Source: JAFGVL01 sp963662245 (GTDB lineage: Bacteria; Bacteroidota; Bacteroidia; Bacteroidales; Paludibacteraceae). Taken from it: a stretch of 64,000 nt of DNA. The stretch is from positions 310,001 to 374,000 of the forward strand of contig CAXXVQ010000008.1 of NCBI GenBank assembly GCA_963662245.2, written 5' to 3'. Below are positions 43,322-52,709 of the stretch, piece after piece (position 1 is the stretch's first letter; the number at the start of each line of letters is the position of its first letter). The notes beneath the pieces were generated by a model that was given only the letters and a program-made list of their open reading frames with translations, had not been told where the DNA came from and ran no database searches. The position numbers were made by a program, and so were the translations under genes.

Positions 43322-43525
43322 ATGGTAAAAAACATTAGTAAAACAAAAAGTACATTTCGACTATTGGCTGGGATTACTTTATTAGCATTATTCATCGCAC
43401 ATGTTTTGACAGGTACAACAGGTTTAATCATGTTTTCTCTGTCTGGAGTATTATTAGTTTCTGGTCTTTTCCGTTCTTGCCCAGTAACATATTACGCAAG
43501 AAAAAACAAGCATTTTAGTAAATAA
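43322..43525 (+). CDS. DUF2892/YgaP-like small membrane protein
   Basis: 67 aa from ATG 43322; an earlier ATG at 43265 would add an atypical extension. STFRLLAGITLLALFIAHVL and GLIMFSLSGVLLVSGLF are two TM helices, and RSCPVTYYARKNK is the CPxY-type end of DUF2892 proteins. Function of the family is poorly known. Followed by its own terminator (43553-43596). Confidence 0.78.
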   Translation: MVKNISKTKSTFRLLAGITLLALFIAHVLTGTTGLIMFSLSGVLLVSGLFRSCPVTYYARKNKHFSK

Positions 43526-43552
43526 GAAATACCAGCCTACAAAGCTTAATTT

Positions 43553-43596
43553 AAAAGCGTTTGCCGATAATTGAAAACGGCAAGCGCTTTTTTTAT
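43553..43596 (+). terminator. Terminator after the DUF2892 gene
   Basis: AAAAGCGTTTGCCG (43553-43566) pairs with CGGCAAGCGCTTTT (43578-43591), one mismatch, with a T-run. Confidence 0.88.
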
Positions 43597-43627
43597 GTTT
43601 TAGAGCAAGATTTTACTGGAAAAATAT

Positions 43628-43635
43628 TATTTTTG
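43628..43635 (+). promoter_or_regulatory. Candidate -7 box (TATTTTTG) of the aconitase operon
   Basis: A TAnnTTTG match lies 104 bp before the acn ATG; the -33 box is not obvious. The leader between contains repeated AAGCAATTAAAT blocks. Confidence 0.4.
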
Positions 43636-43738
43636 CAAATCAAGCAATTAAATACCTTAATAGCTTAAAAGCAATTAAATCACTTGATTTTAAATTGTTC
43701 AATACAAAGATTGTCTTACCAATAATAAATATTTTATT

Positions 43739-46000
43739 ATGCCTTTCGATTTACCAATCATTCAAAAATTTTATGAGACATTGCCAGTTGCTGTGGCAAA
43801 TGCGAAAAACACATTGGGTCGACCGATGACCTTAAGTGAGAAGATTTTGTATGCTCACCTTTCTGATGAAGCAGGGCTAAAAGCATACGAGCGTGGGAAA
43901 GATTATGTGTTATTCAATCCGGATCGTGTGGCGATGCAGGATGCTACGGCTCAAATGGCCTTATTGCAATTTATGAATGCAGGTAAATCAACTGCTGCTG
44001 TGCCTACTACAGTGCACTGTGATCACTTAATTCAAGCTGACTCTGGTGCAGCAAACGATTTAGGTGTGGCATTGAACCAAAATAAAGAGGTTTATGACTT
44101 CTTGAAATCAGTATCTGCGAAATATGGTATCGGTTTCTGGAAACCGGGAGCAGGTATTATTCACCAAGTAGTTCTTGAGAACTACGCATTCCCAGGAGGA
44201 ATGATGATTGGAACAGACTCACACACTCCAAATGCTGGAGGTCTTGGTATGGTATCTATAGGTGTAGGTGGTGCTGATGCTGTGGATGTGATGGTAGGAA
44301 TGGGTTGGGAGCTTAAAATGCCTAAACTTATCGGTGTTAAATTGACTGGTAAATTAAGCGGTTGGGCTTCGCCAAAAGATGTTATTCTTAAAGTTGCAGG
44401 ATTGCTTACTGTAAAAGGTGGTACCGGATGTATCGTTGAATATTTTGGCGAAGGTGCTGAAGCATTATCATGTACAGGTAAGGCAACTATCTGTAATATG
44501 GGTGCAGAGATTGGTGCAACTAACTCGGTTTTTGCTTATGATGCAAAAATGTCTGAATATCTAAAAGCAACAGCTCGTGCAGAAATAGCAGCTATGGCTG
44601 ATGCCGTAAAAGAAAACTTAGCTTCTGATGCTGAAGTTTATGCAAACCCTGAAAAATATTATGACCAACTAATTGAAATCAATCTTTCTGAGTTGGAACC
44701 ATATATCAATGGTCCGTTTACTCCGGACTTGGCAACTCCACTTTCTGAGTTTGCTGAATTTATCAAAAAGAACAACTACCCTGAGAAATTGGAAGTTGGT
44801 TTGATTGGTTCTTGTACAAACTCATCTTACGAAGACTTGACTCGTGCTGCGTCTTTAGCTCGTCAAGCTAAAGCAAAAAATATCAAAGTAAAATCAGAAT
44901 ATATTATCAACCCGGGTTCAGAGCAGGTGCGTTACACTGCGGAGCGTGATGGTTTGATTGCCGACTTTAATGAAATCGGTGGTGTGGTAATGGCAAATGC
45001 ATGTGGACCATGTATCGGTCAGTGGAATCGCCATAACAATCCTGATAGAGAAAATAGTATCATCACTTCGTTCAACCGTAACTTCGCTAAGCGTGCAGAT
45101 GGAAATCCTAAAACACATAGTTTTGTGGCATCTCCTGAAATAGTTACTGCTTTTGCAATCGCCGGTTCAATGTCGTTTAATCCTATGAAAGATACATTGA
45201 CAAACGAAAATGGTGAACAAGTGAAGTTGGACGAGCCAACAGGATTTGAATTGCCAACTAAAGGTTTTGCGGTTGAAGATCCGGGATTCTTAGCGCCTCC
45301 TGCTGATGGTCGTGGGGTTGAGGTGGCTGTTAGCCCAACAAGTGATCGCTTGCAGTTACTTTCTCCATTTGCAGAATGGGATGGAAAGGATATCTCAAAT
45401 ATGTCTTTATTGATTAAAGCAAAAGGAAAATGTACTACTGACCATATCTCTATGGCTGGTAAATGGTTGACATATCGCGGACACTTAGATAATATTTCAA
45501 ACAACTTGTTGATTGGAGCTGTAAATGCTTTCAATGAAGAAACTAATGCGGTGAAAAATTCATTGTCAGGTAAATATGAAGAAGTTCCGGCTTCTGCTCG
45601 TTTATATAAAGCGGAAGGAATTCCCACAATTGTAGTTGGTGATGAAAACTATGGTGAGGGTTCTTCTCGTGAGCATGCTGCAATGGAGCCTCGCCACCTA
45701 GGTGTTAAAGTGGTATTGGTAAAATCATTTGCTCGTATCCACGAAACAAACTTGAAAAAACAAGGAATGTTGGCGTTGACTTTTGCAAATAAAGCTGATT
45801 ATGACTTGATTAAAGAAGACGATAAGTTTGACTTAATAGGTTTGACATCATTCAGCCCGGACAAAGCTTTATCTTTAACTATCAAACATGCTGATGGTTC
45901 AGTGGATACAATTCAAGTAAACCATACTTATAATGATGGTCAAATTGAGTGGTTCAAAAACGGTGGAGCTTTGAATTTGATTCGTAAGCAAAATGCGTAA
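43739..46000 (+). CDS. acn: Aconitate hydratase
   Basis: 753 aa, mitochondrial-type length. [4Fe-4S] cysteines are in GSCTNSSYEDL and ACGPCIGQWNR; further family motifs are VHCDHLIQADSG, GTDSHTPNAGG and the C-terminal swivel-domain GEGSSREHAAMEPR. It isomerises citrate to isocitrate in the cytoplasm. icd follows after 26 bp, citrate synthase 47 bp further. The trio gives the oxidative path to 2-oxoglutarate used for glutamate synthesis. Confidence 0.97.
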   Translation: MPFDLPIIQKFYETLPVAVANAKNTLGRPMTLSEKILYAHLSDEAGLKAYERGKDYVLFNPDRVAMQDATAQMALLQFMNAGKSTAAVPTTVHCDHLIQADSGAANDLGVALNQNKEVYDFLKSVSAKYGIGFWKPGAGIIHQVVLENYAFPGGMMIGTDSHTPNAGGLGMVSIGVGGADAVDVMVGMGWELKMPKLIGVKLTGKLSGWASPKDVILKVAGLLTVKGGTGCIVEYFGEGAEALSCTGKATICNMGAEIGATNSVFAYDAKMSEYLKATARAEIAAMADAVKENLASDAEVYANPEKYYDQLIEINLSELEPYINGPFTPDLATPLSEFAEFIKKNNYPEKLEVGLIGSCTNSSYEDLTRAASLARQAKAKNIKVKSEYIINPGSEQVRYTAERDGLIADFNEIGGVVMANACGPCIGQWNRHNNPDRENSIITSFNRNFAKRADGNPKTHSFVASPEIVTAFAIAGSMSFNPMKDTLTNENGEQVKLDEPTGFELPTKGFAVEDPGFLAPPADGRGVEVAVSPTSDRLQLLSPFAEWDGKDISNMSLLIKAKGKCTTDHISMAGKWLTYRGHLDNISNNLLIGAVNAFNEETNAVKNSLSGKYEEVPASARLYKAEGIPTIVVGDENYGEGSSREHAAMEPRHLGVKVVLVKSFARIHETNLKKQGMLALTFANKADYDLIKEDDKFDLIGLTSFSPDKALSLTIKHADGSVDTIQVNHTYNDGQIEWFKNGGALNLIRKQNA

Positions 46001-46026
46001 AATTAGAAAAGAAAATAAAACGATAT

Positions 46027-47289
46027 ATGTCAGAAAAAATCACATGTACAAACGGAACTTTAAGTGTTCCAAATAACCCAACTATCCCTTACATTCAAGG
46101 TGATGGTATTGGCGTAGATATTTGGCCTGCTTCACAAAAAGTGTGGGATGCAGCAGTAGAAAAAGCTTACAATGGTGAGCGCAAAATTGACTGGAAAGCT
46201 GTTTTAGCTGGTGAAGCTGCATTCAACCAAACCGGTGAATGGATGCCTGCTGAAACAATGGAAGCTTTCAAAGAATACCTAGTGGGAATTAAAGGTCCCT
46301 TAACTACACCGGTAGGTGGTGGTATTCGCTCATTAAATGTTGCTTTGCGTCAAGATTTGGATTTGTTCGTGTGTCTTCGTCCGGTAAACTACTTTGACGG
46401 TGTGCCTTCGCCAGTTAAGCGTCCAGAATTAGTAGATGTGGTTGTTTTTCGTGAAAATACGGAAGATATCTATGCCGGTATTGAATATATGGATGGCACA
46501 CCTGAAAACCAAAAGGTGAAAGATTTCTTGATGAACGAAATGGGAGTGAAGAAAATTCGTTTCCCGGAAAGTTCTTCTATCGGTATTAAGCCGGTAAGTA
46601 AAGAAGGTTCTGAGCGTTTGATTCGTGCTGCGATTCAATATGCATTAGATAAAAACTTGCCATCGGTAACATTAGTGCATAAGGGTAATATTATGAAATT
46701 TACCGAAGGAGCATTTAAAAACTGGGGATATGCTTTAGCAGAAACTGAATTTGCTGGAAAAGTATTTACTTGGCCAACTTGGGAGAAAATTAAGAAAGAG
46801 CAAGGTGAAGATGCTGCAAATGCTGCCCTAAAAGCTGCAAAAGCTGAAGGGAAATTGTTGATTAAGGATTCTATCGCAGATGCTTTCTTACAAGATGCGC
46901 TGTTGTATCCAGATCAATTCTCTGTAGTTGCTACCTTGAATCTTAATGGAGATTATGCTTCAGATCACCTAGCTGCAATGGTTGGTGGTATCGGTATTGC
47001 TCCAGGAGGGAATATTAATTACAATACAGGATATGCAATTTTTGAAGCAACTCATGGTACTGCTCCTAAAATTGCTGGAAAAAATATAGCGAACCCGGGT
47101 TCATTGTTGTTGTCTGGTGCAATGTTGTTAGATTATGTTGGATGGACTGAAGCTGCTGACTTGGTTCGTGAGGCTATGGCAAAAGCTATTTCAAATAAAA
47201 CTGTAACTCATGATTTTGCTCAATTTATGGAGGGCGGAATTGAATTGGGTACAAAAGAGTTTGGCGAAGCTGTTGTAGCTCAATTATAA
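46027..47289 (+). CDS. icd: Isocitrate dehydrogenase (NADP-type)
   Basis: 420 aa. IPYIQGDGIGVDIWPAS at the N-terminus, the substrate loop TTPVGGGIRSLNVALRQDLD, FRENTEDIYAGIE, VHKGNIMKFTEGAFK and ATHGTAPKIAGKNIANPGS are all typical of bacterial NADP-dependent Icd. It makes 2-oxoglutarate and NADPH. The serine in the RSLN loop is the position phosphorylated in E. coli Icd, although no Icd kinase gene is visible. Confidence 0.96.
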   Translation: MSEKITCTNGTLSVPNNPTIPYIQGDGIGVDIWPASQKVWDAAVEKAYNGERKIDWKAVLAGEAAFNQTGEWMPAETMEAFKEYLVGIKGPLTTPVGGGIRSLNVALRQDLDLFVCLRPVNYFDGVPSPVKRPELVDVVVFRENTEDIYAGIEYMDGTPENQKVKDFLMNEMGVKKIRFPESSSIGIKPVSKEGSERLIRAAIQYALDKNLPSVTLVHKGNIMKFTEGAFKNWGYALAETEFAGKVFTWPTWEKIKKEQGEDAANAALKAAKAEGKLLIKDSIADAFLQDALLYPDQFSVVATLNLNGDYASDHLAAMVGGIGIAPGGNINYNTGYAIFEATHGTAPKIAGKNIANPGSLLLSGAMLLDYVGWTEAADLVREAMAKAISNKTVTHDFAQFMEGGIELGTKEFGEAVVAQL

Positions 47290-47336
47290 TATCCCCAAAG
47301 GGTATTGGTAAAAACTGAATAAATAAAACTAGAATT

Positions 47337-48689
47337 ATGGATAGATTAATAGAAGACATTTCTAGCCTCGTTTATGAAGCTTCTCAAATTGACAAAGATT
47401 TATTTGATAAATTTAATGTAAAACGAGGACTGCGTAATTCTGACGGTACTGGGGTATTGGTTGGTCTTACTAATGTGGGTGATGTTGTCGGTTATAGAAA
47501 AGAGGAGGATGGTGCTGTTGTCCCTGTTCCGGGTGAACTTCGTTATAGGGGGTTTTCTGTAGAACAGTTAGTTCATGGCTGTCAATCTGAGAAGCGTCAT
47601 GGCTTTGAGGAGGTCGTTTTTTTGTTGTTATCTGGCCGTCTTCCAAATAAATCAGAGTTAGTTGAGATGTATGAATTTCTTGGTGAACACTCTGATTTGG
47701 ATGAGAACATTACTCAAATGATATTAAACTTGAGTGGGCGTGATATGATGAATATGTTATCTCGTTCTGTATTGGGTTTATATACGCTAGATGAAACTGC
47801 GGAAGATTATAGTCTGCCGAGTTTGATTCATCAATCATTAGATTTAATTGCCAAGTTGCCTGCTATTGTAATATATTCTTATTACAGTATGCAGCATAGA
47901 TATAATCGTCGAACATTGAAGATTCGTCATCCAAAACCGGATTTGACATTTGCTGAAAATTTCCTTTATATGTTGAAGGGGAATGCTTATTTGCCAATTG
48001 AATCAGAATTGTTAGACTTAGCTTTGATTCTTCATGCAGATCATGGTGGTGGTAATAACTCCACTTTTGCTACCAGATTATTGTCTTCAGCAATGACTGA
48101 TACATATTCTGCTGTTGCAGCAGGTATTGGTTCTCTAAAAGGAAGACTACATGGTGGTGCAAATCTTCAGGTTTTGGAGATGATGGAGAATATCAAGAAA
48201 AATGTGAAGAACTGGGATGATAGAGAAGAGGTGAAGCAATATCTTCTTAAGATTCTTAATGGAGAAGCTTTTGATAAATCAGGTAAAATTTATGGAGTAG
48301 GTCATGCTATTTATACAATATCTGACCCTCGTGCAGTTCTTCTTAAAGAAAGAGCGAAAGATCTTGCTGAGCAAAAAGGGAAGATTAGTGAGTTTAACTT
48401 ATATGCATTAATAGAGGAATTAGCTCCAATAGTTTTTGATGAATATAAAGGTGGGTCAAAAACAGTGTGTGTAAATGTTGACTTCTATTCAGGTTTTGTT
48501 TATGAAGCAATTGGAATTCCGAAGGAGTTATTTACGCCAATCTTTGCGGTTTCTCGTATGGCGGGTTGGGCAGCTCACAGATTAGAAGAAGTTACATTTT
48601 CTTCTCGTCGTATCATTCGTCCTGCATATAAGAATGTATATCCTAATGCGGAGGATTATCCATCTCTTGAAGATAGAGAGAGTTTATAA
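47337..48689 (+). CDS. gltA: Citrate synthase
   Basis: 450 aa. GELRYRGFSVEQLVHG, LHADHGGGNNSTFATRL, GRLHGGANLQVLEMM and GVGHAIYTISDPRA contain the active-site histidines and the late Asp region. It is of the Bacteroidota long type, starting with an extra ~40 residues. It condenses acetyl-CoA and oxaloacetate. Last gene of the acn-icd-gltA operon; the dispersed terminator element (copy C) starts 13 bp after the stop. The gene symbol follows convention. Confidence 0.94.
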   Translation: MDRLIEDISSLVYEASQIDKDLFDKFNVKRGLRNSDGTGVLVGLTNVGDVVGYRKEEDGAVVPVPGELRYRGFSVEQLVHGCQSEKRHGFEEVVFLLLSGRLPNKSELVEMYEFLGEHSDLDENITQMILNLSGRDMMNMLSRSVLGLYTLDETAEDYSLPSLIHQSLDLIAKLPAIVIYSYYSMQHRYNRRTLKIRHPKPDLTFAENFLYMLKGNAYLPIESELLDLALILHADHGGGNNSTFATRLLSSAMTDTYSAVAAGIGSLKGRLHGGANLQVLEMMENIKKNVKNWDDREEVKQYLLKILNGEAFDKSGKIYGVGHAIYTISDPRAVLLKERAKDLAEQKGKISEFNLYALIEELAPIVFDEYKGGSKTVCVNVDFYSGFVYEAIGIPKELFTPIFAVSRMAGWAAHRLEEVTFSSRRIIRPAYKNVYPNAEDYPSLEDRESL

Positions 48690-48701
48690 TCATGTTGATA
48701 T

Positions 48702-48832
48702 AAAAAAGAGGCTGTCCAAAAAGTAATGGATAGCCTCTTTTTTTCTGTTTTTATTCGAGGTTTAATCAAAGGTAAATTTCAAATATTCAATTCTCGTAGA
48801 GGAATTGCTCCCTTTTTGGACAGCCCCTTTTT
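48702..48832. repeat. Dispersed terminator element, copy C
   Basis: 131 bp, inverted relative to copies A and B, with the same outer ends (GAGGCTGTCC and GGACAGCCCC) and the internal TCTCGTAGAGGAATTGCTCC block. Its citrate-synthase-proximal part (48702-48744) is a near-perfect hairpin with flanking A- and T-runs, a strong intrinsic terminator. It fills the gap between convergent gltA and the phosphatase gene, so it likely stops both. Confidence 0.87.
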
Positions 48833-48833
48833 G

Positions 48834-49304
48834 TTATTTGCTGATTTCTTTGAGTAGGTTAGAACAACCATCTTCAAGTAAGTTAATGACTAGGTCAAAT
48901 CCTTGAGAGCCTCCATAATATGGGTCGGGTACATGGTCAATGTCTTGACTTGAAAAGAATTCTGCCATTCTTCTGATTTTATTTTGAGCTTCAAGTGTAG
49001 GAGCCTTTTGTTCCAAAGCGGCAATGTTGCTGTCATCCATTCCAATTATTAAATCAAACTCGTCAAAGTCATTAGTTGTCACAGGTCTTGAACGATGATT
49101 TAATTTATAACCCCTTGCAAATGCTGCTTCTCGCATTCTTTTGTCTGGCTGTTCTCCTTGATGTACACTTAATATTCCTGCTGAGTCAACAAGAATGTTA
49201 TTGTCTAGTTTTGTTTTCTCAATTAGATGTTGCATAATCCCTTCTGCCATAGGTGAACGGCAAATGTTCCCTAGGCAAACGAAAAGTATTGAAGTTTTTT
49301 TCAT
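48834..49304 (-). CDS. Low-molecular-weight protein-tyrosine phosphatase
   Basis: 156 aa from ATG 49304; an ATG six codons earlier adds residues absent from the family. The P-loop C(X)5R is C10-LGNIC-R16 in FVCLGNICRSPMAEGI, and the general acid is in VPDPYYGGSQGFD. It dephosphorylates tyrosine on proteins such as capsule-regulating kinases; no such kinase is nearby. Convergent with gltA, divergent from rpsL. Confidence 0.93.
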   Translation of the reverse strand: MKKTSILFVCLGNICRSPMAEGIMQHLIEKTKLDNNILVDSAGILSVHQGEQPDKRMREAAFARGYKLNHRSRPVTTNDFDEFDLIIGMDDSNIAALEQKAPTLEAQNKIRRMAEFFSSQDIDHVPDPYYGGSQGFDLVINLLEDGCSNLLKEISK

Positions 49305-49410
49305 GTAAAAAATATTTTTCACAAAAGTAGATATTCTTTTTTAGAAACATTTCTTTATGCTTAAACCTAAGAAAAATAAGAATTTAAGAGAAAAAATAAT
49401 TGCGAATGTA

Positions 49411-49440
49411 TTGTTTGCCAGAAAAGTTTGCCTATCTTTG
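49411..49440 (+). promoter_or_regulatory. Promoter of the rpsL operon
   Basis: TATCTTTG at 49433-49440 fits TAnnTTTG; TTGTTTG at 49411-49417 is the -33 box. The leader to rpsL would be about 50 nt. Confidence 0.72.
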
Positions 49441-49495
49441 CAGCCCAATTTGTAAAATTGTATATAGAATATAAAGTTTTAAATTTTAATTAGAA

Positions 49496-49909
49496 ATGCC
49501 TACAATTCAGCAATTAGTAAGAAAAGGAAGAGCAGCTCAAGTTGAAAAGAGTAAATCTCCTGCTTTGGATTCATGTCCACAGAGAAGAGGGGTTTGTACG
49601 CGTGTATACACAACTACACCAAAGAAACCAAACTCTGCAATGCGTAAGGTTGCTCGTGTTCGTTTGACTAACCAAAAAGAGGTTAATGCTTACATCCCGG
49701 GTGAAGGACACAACCTACAAGAACACTCAATCGTGTTAGTTCGTGGTGGTCGTGTTAAAGATCTTCCAGGGGTTCGTTATCACATTGTGCGCGGAACACT
49801 AGATACTGCCGGAGTAAACGGTCGTACTCAACGCCGCTCTAAATATGGTGCTAAGCGTCCTAAGCCAGGTCAAGCAGCTGCTGCTCCAGCAAAAGGAAAG
49901 AAAAAGTAA
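49496..49909 (+). CDS. rpsL: 30S ribosomal protein S12
   Basis: 137 aa. PTIQQLVRKGR, TTPKKPNSAMRK and GGRVKDLPGVRYHIVRG are canonical; the lysines changed in streptomycin-resistant mutants (in PKKPNSA and GRVKDLP) are unmutated. It sits in the decoding centre. The tail is Ala/Lys rich. It is first gene of the operon, 110 bp before rpsG, the widest gap in this cluster. Confidence 0.98.
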   Translation: MPTIQQLVRKGRAAQVEKSKSPALDSCPQRRGVCTRVYTTTPKKPNSAMRKVARVRLTNQKEVNAYIPGEGHNLQEHSIVLVRGGRVKDLPGVRYHIVRGTLDTAGVNGRTQRRSKYGAKRPKPGQAAAAPAKGKKK

Positions 49910-50019
49910 TCAGTTAAGGACTGATAGAGTAAAAATCTTTTATTGAGGTTGACGGTTGAGTAAATGTTCCAAGAGAGGGGTGTTGAAGCAAACATACAAC
50001 CAGTATTAAATCAAAAAAA

Positions 50020-50496
50020 ATGAGAAAAACAAAACCAAAGAAAAGGGAAATTATCCCTGATCCAGTTTTTAACGAAGTGTCTGTAACGCGTTTCGTTAAC
50101 CATCTTATGTATGATGGTAAAAAAAGCACTGCTTTTGATATTTTCTATAGTTCTTTAGAAAATGTAAAAGCAAAACTTCCTAATGAAGAATCTACTTCAC
50201 TAGATATTTGGAAAAAAGCATTAGAGAATATTACTCCACAAGTAGAGGTTAAATCTCGTCGTGTTGGTGGTGCTACATTCCAAGTTCCTACAGAAATCCG
50301 TCCTGATCGTAAGGAATCGATTTCAATGAAAAACCTTATTTTATTTGCTCGTAAAAGAAGCGGTCGTTCGATGGCTGATAAATTAGCTGCTGAAATCGTT
50401 GATGCTTTCAATAGTCAAGGTGGAGCTTTCAAAAAGAAAGAAGATATGCACCGTATGGCTGAAGCTAACCGTGCTTTTGCTCACTTTAGATTTTAA
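50020..50496 (+). CDS. rpsG: 30S ribosomal protein S7
   Basis: 158 aa. Motifs VSVTRFVNHLMYDGKK-like (here EVSVTRFVNHLMYDGKKS), VGGATFQVPTEIRPDRK and MHRMAEANRAFAHFRF. It binds the 3' major domain of 16S rRNA near the E site. In E. coli it represses its own operon; whether that holds here is unknown. 21 bp before fusA. Confidence 0.98.
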   Translation: MRKTKPKKREIIPDPVFNEVSVTRFVNHLMYDGKKSTAFDIFYSSLENVKAKLPNEESTSLDIWKKALENITPQVEVKSRRVGGATFQVPTEIRPDRKESISMKNLILFARKRSGRSMADKLAAEIVDAFNSQGGAFKKKEDMHRMAEANRAFAHFRF

Positions 50497-50517
50497 TAAA
50501 TAAAGAAAGAAATAAAG

Positions 50518-52638
50518 ATGGCGAAAGAAGATTTAAAACTTACCAGAAATATTGGTATCATGGCTCACATTGATGCTGGTAAAACAACAACATCTGAGCG
50601 TATCCTTTTCTATACTGGTCTTACTCACAAAATTGGTGAGGTGCACGATGGTGCTGCAACTATGGACTGGATGGAGCAAGAGCAAGAGCGTGGTATTACA
50701 ATTACATCTGCAGCGACTACAACTCGTTGGAACTTTGAAGGTAATCAATATAAAATTAACTTGATTGACACTCCAGGGCACGTGGACTTTACTGTAGAAG
50801 TAGAGCGTTCTCTTCGTATTCTTGATGGAGCTGTTGCTACTTTCTGTGCAGTAGGTGGTGTAGAGCCTCAATCTGAAACAGTATGGCGTCAAGCTGATAA
50901 ATATAATGTTCCTCGTATCGGTTATGTTAATAAAATGGACCGTTCAGGAGCCGACTTTTATGAAGTAGTTCGTCAAGTAAAAGATGTATTAGGAGCTAAC
51001 CCTTGTCCTATTCAGATTCCAATTGGAGCTGAAGAGAAATTTGAAGGTGTAGTTGACTTAGTTACTATGAAAGCTATCTACTGGCATGATGAAACTATGG
51101 GTGCAGATTATACTGTATCTGAGATTCCTGATGCATTAATGGCAGAAGCTGAAGAGTGGAGAGATAAAATGTTAGAGAAAGTTGCTGAGTGTGATGAAAC
51201 TCTAATGGAAAAATATTTCGAAGATCCAACAACAATTACTGAGGCTGAGATTATTAGTGCAATCCGTAAAGGAACGCTTTCTATGCAGATTAACCCAATG
51301 ATTTTAGGTTCTTCATTTAAAAACAAAGGTGTTCAGCCTCTATTGGATTGTGTATGTAAATTTTTACCAAGTCCATTAGATACTGAAGCTATTACAGGAT
51401 ATGATCCGAGAGATCCAGAAAAACAATTATCTCGTAAACCAGATGAAAATGAGCCATTGACTGCTTTGGCATTTAAAATTGCAACTGACCCATTCGTAGG
51501 TCGTTTGTGTTTCTTCCGTGTTTATGCTGGTAAATTACCTGCTGGATCATATGTATATAATACTCGTTCTGATAAAAAAGAGCGTATTTCTCGTTTGTTC
51601 CAAATGCACTCAAACAAACAAAATCCTGTAGATGTAGTTTCTGCTGGTGATATTGGTGCTGGTGTTGGTTTTAAAGATATCCGTACAGGAGATACTTTAT
51701 GTGACGAAGCGCATCCAATTGTTCTTGAGTCTATGGACTTCCCTGATCCAGTAATTGGTATCTCTATTGAGCCTAAAACTCAAAAAGATGTTGATAAGCT
51801 TGGTATGGGATTAGCTAAGTTAGCTGAAGAAGATCCAACATTCCGCGTTAAAACAAACGAAGATACAGGTCAAACTGTAATCGAAGGTATGGGTGAGCTT
51901 CACTTGGAGATCATTATCGACCGTCTAAGACGCGAATTTAAAGTGGAATGTAATCAAGGTCGTCCTCAGGTAGCATACAAAGAAACAATTACTCAAACTG
52001 TAGACCTTCGTGAAGTTTATAAAAAACAATCTGGTGGTCGTGGTAAGTTTGCTGATATCATTGTAAAAGTAGGTCCTGTTGATGAAGGCTTTGAAGGTTC
52101 TCTTCAATTTATTGATGAAGTAAAAGGTGGTAATGTGCCTAAAGAATTCATTCCTTCAGTTCAAAAAGGTTTCCAAATGGCAATGAAAAATGGTGTATTA
52201 GCCGGATTTGCTGTTGATCAATTGAAAGTAGTTTTATCTGATGGATCTTTCCACCCGGTTGACTCGGATCAGTTGTCATTTGAAATTTGTGCTCAAATTG
52301 CATTTAAAAATGCTTGTGCTAAAGCTAGACCTGTTTTATTGGAGCCAGTTATGAAACTTGAAGTAGTTACTCCTGAAGAAAACATGGGTGATGTTATTGG
52401 TGACTTAAATAAACGCCGTGGTCAAGTAGAAGGTATGGAGTCTAGCCGTTCAGGCGCTCGTGTTGTTAAAGCAAAAGTTCCATTGGCTGAACTATTTGGT
52501 TATGTAACTTCACTTCGTACAATTTCTTCTGGTCGTGCAACATCGTCGATGGAATTCTCTCATTATGCTGAGGTTTCTTCTAATATTGCTAGAGAAGTAG
52601 TTGCTGAAGCAAAAGGTAAAGTAGAATTAATTAAATAA
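50518..52638 (+). CDS. fusA: Elongation factor G
   Basis: 706 aa GTPase that drives translocation. P-loop AHIDAGKTTTSER, DTPGHVDFTVEVERSLR and NKMDRSGADF mark the G domain; domains II-V follow, including GMGELHLEII and HYAEVSSNIA near the end. 71 bp separate it from rpsJ, and no tuf gene stands between, as usual for the phylum. Confidence 0.98.
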   Translation: MAKEDLKLTRNIGIMAHIDAGKTTTSERILFYTGLTHKIGEVHDGAATMDWMEQEQERGITITSAATTTRWNFEGNQYKINLIDTPGHVDFTVEVERSLRILDGAVATFCAVGGVEPQSETVWRQADKYNVPRIGYVNKMDRSGADFYEVVRQVKDVLGANPCPIQIPIGAEEKFEGVVDLVTMKAIYWHDETMGADYTVSEIPDALMAEAEEWRDKMLEKVAECDETLMEKYFEDPTTITEAEIISAIRKGTLSMQINPMILGSSFKNKGVQPLLDCVCKFLPSPLDTEAITGYDPRDPEKQLSRKPDENEPLTALAFKIATDPFVGRLCFFRVYAGKLPAGSYVYNTRSDKKERISRLFQMHSNKQNPVDVVSAGDIGAGVGFKDIRTGDTLCDEAHPIVLESMDFPDPVIGISIEPKTQKDVDKLGMGLAKLAEEDPTFRVKTNEDTGQTVIEGMGELHLEIIIDRLRREFKVECNQGRPQVAYKETITQTVDLREVYKKQSGGRGKFADIIVKVGPVDEGFEGSLQFIDEVKGGNVPKEFIPSVQKGFQMAMKNGVLAGFAVDQLKVVLSDGSFHPVDSDQLSFEICAQIAFKNACAKARPVLLEPVMKLEVVTPEENMGDVIGDLNKRRGQVEGMESSRSGARVVKAKVPLAELFGYVTSLRTISSGRATSSMEFSHYAEVSSNIAREVVAEAKGKVELIK

Positions 52639-52651
52639 AAATTTCGATAAG

Positions 52652-52685
52652 GTTCCCGATTAGCGAATGACTCTTAATCGGGAAC
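52652..52685 (+). promoter_or_regulatory. Hairpin between fusA and rpsJ
   Basis: GTTCCCGATTA (52652-52662) pairs perfectly with TAATCGGGAAC (52675-52685), 11 bp with a 12-nt loop and no T-run. It occupies the gap just before the S10 block and could be a processing or regulatory site rather than a terminator. Confidence 0.6.
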
Positions 52686-52709
52686 TCTTATTGGTAAAAT
52701 TAAAAGACA

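Noticed and set aside
43636..43738. Riboswitch in the aconitase leader
   Set aside because: Repeated AAGCAATTAAAT blocks are visible but no known aptamer pattern or terminator/anti-terminator pair.
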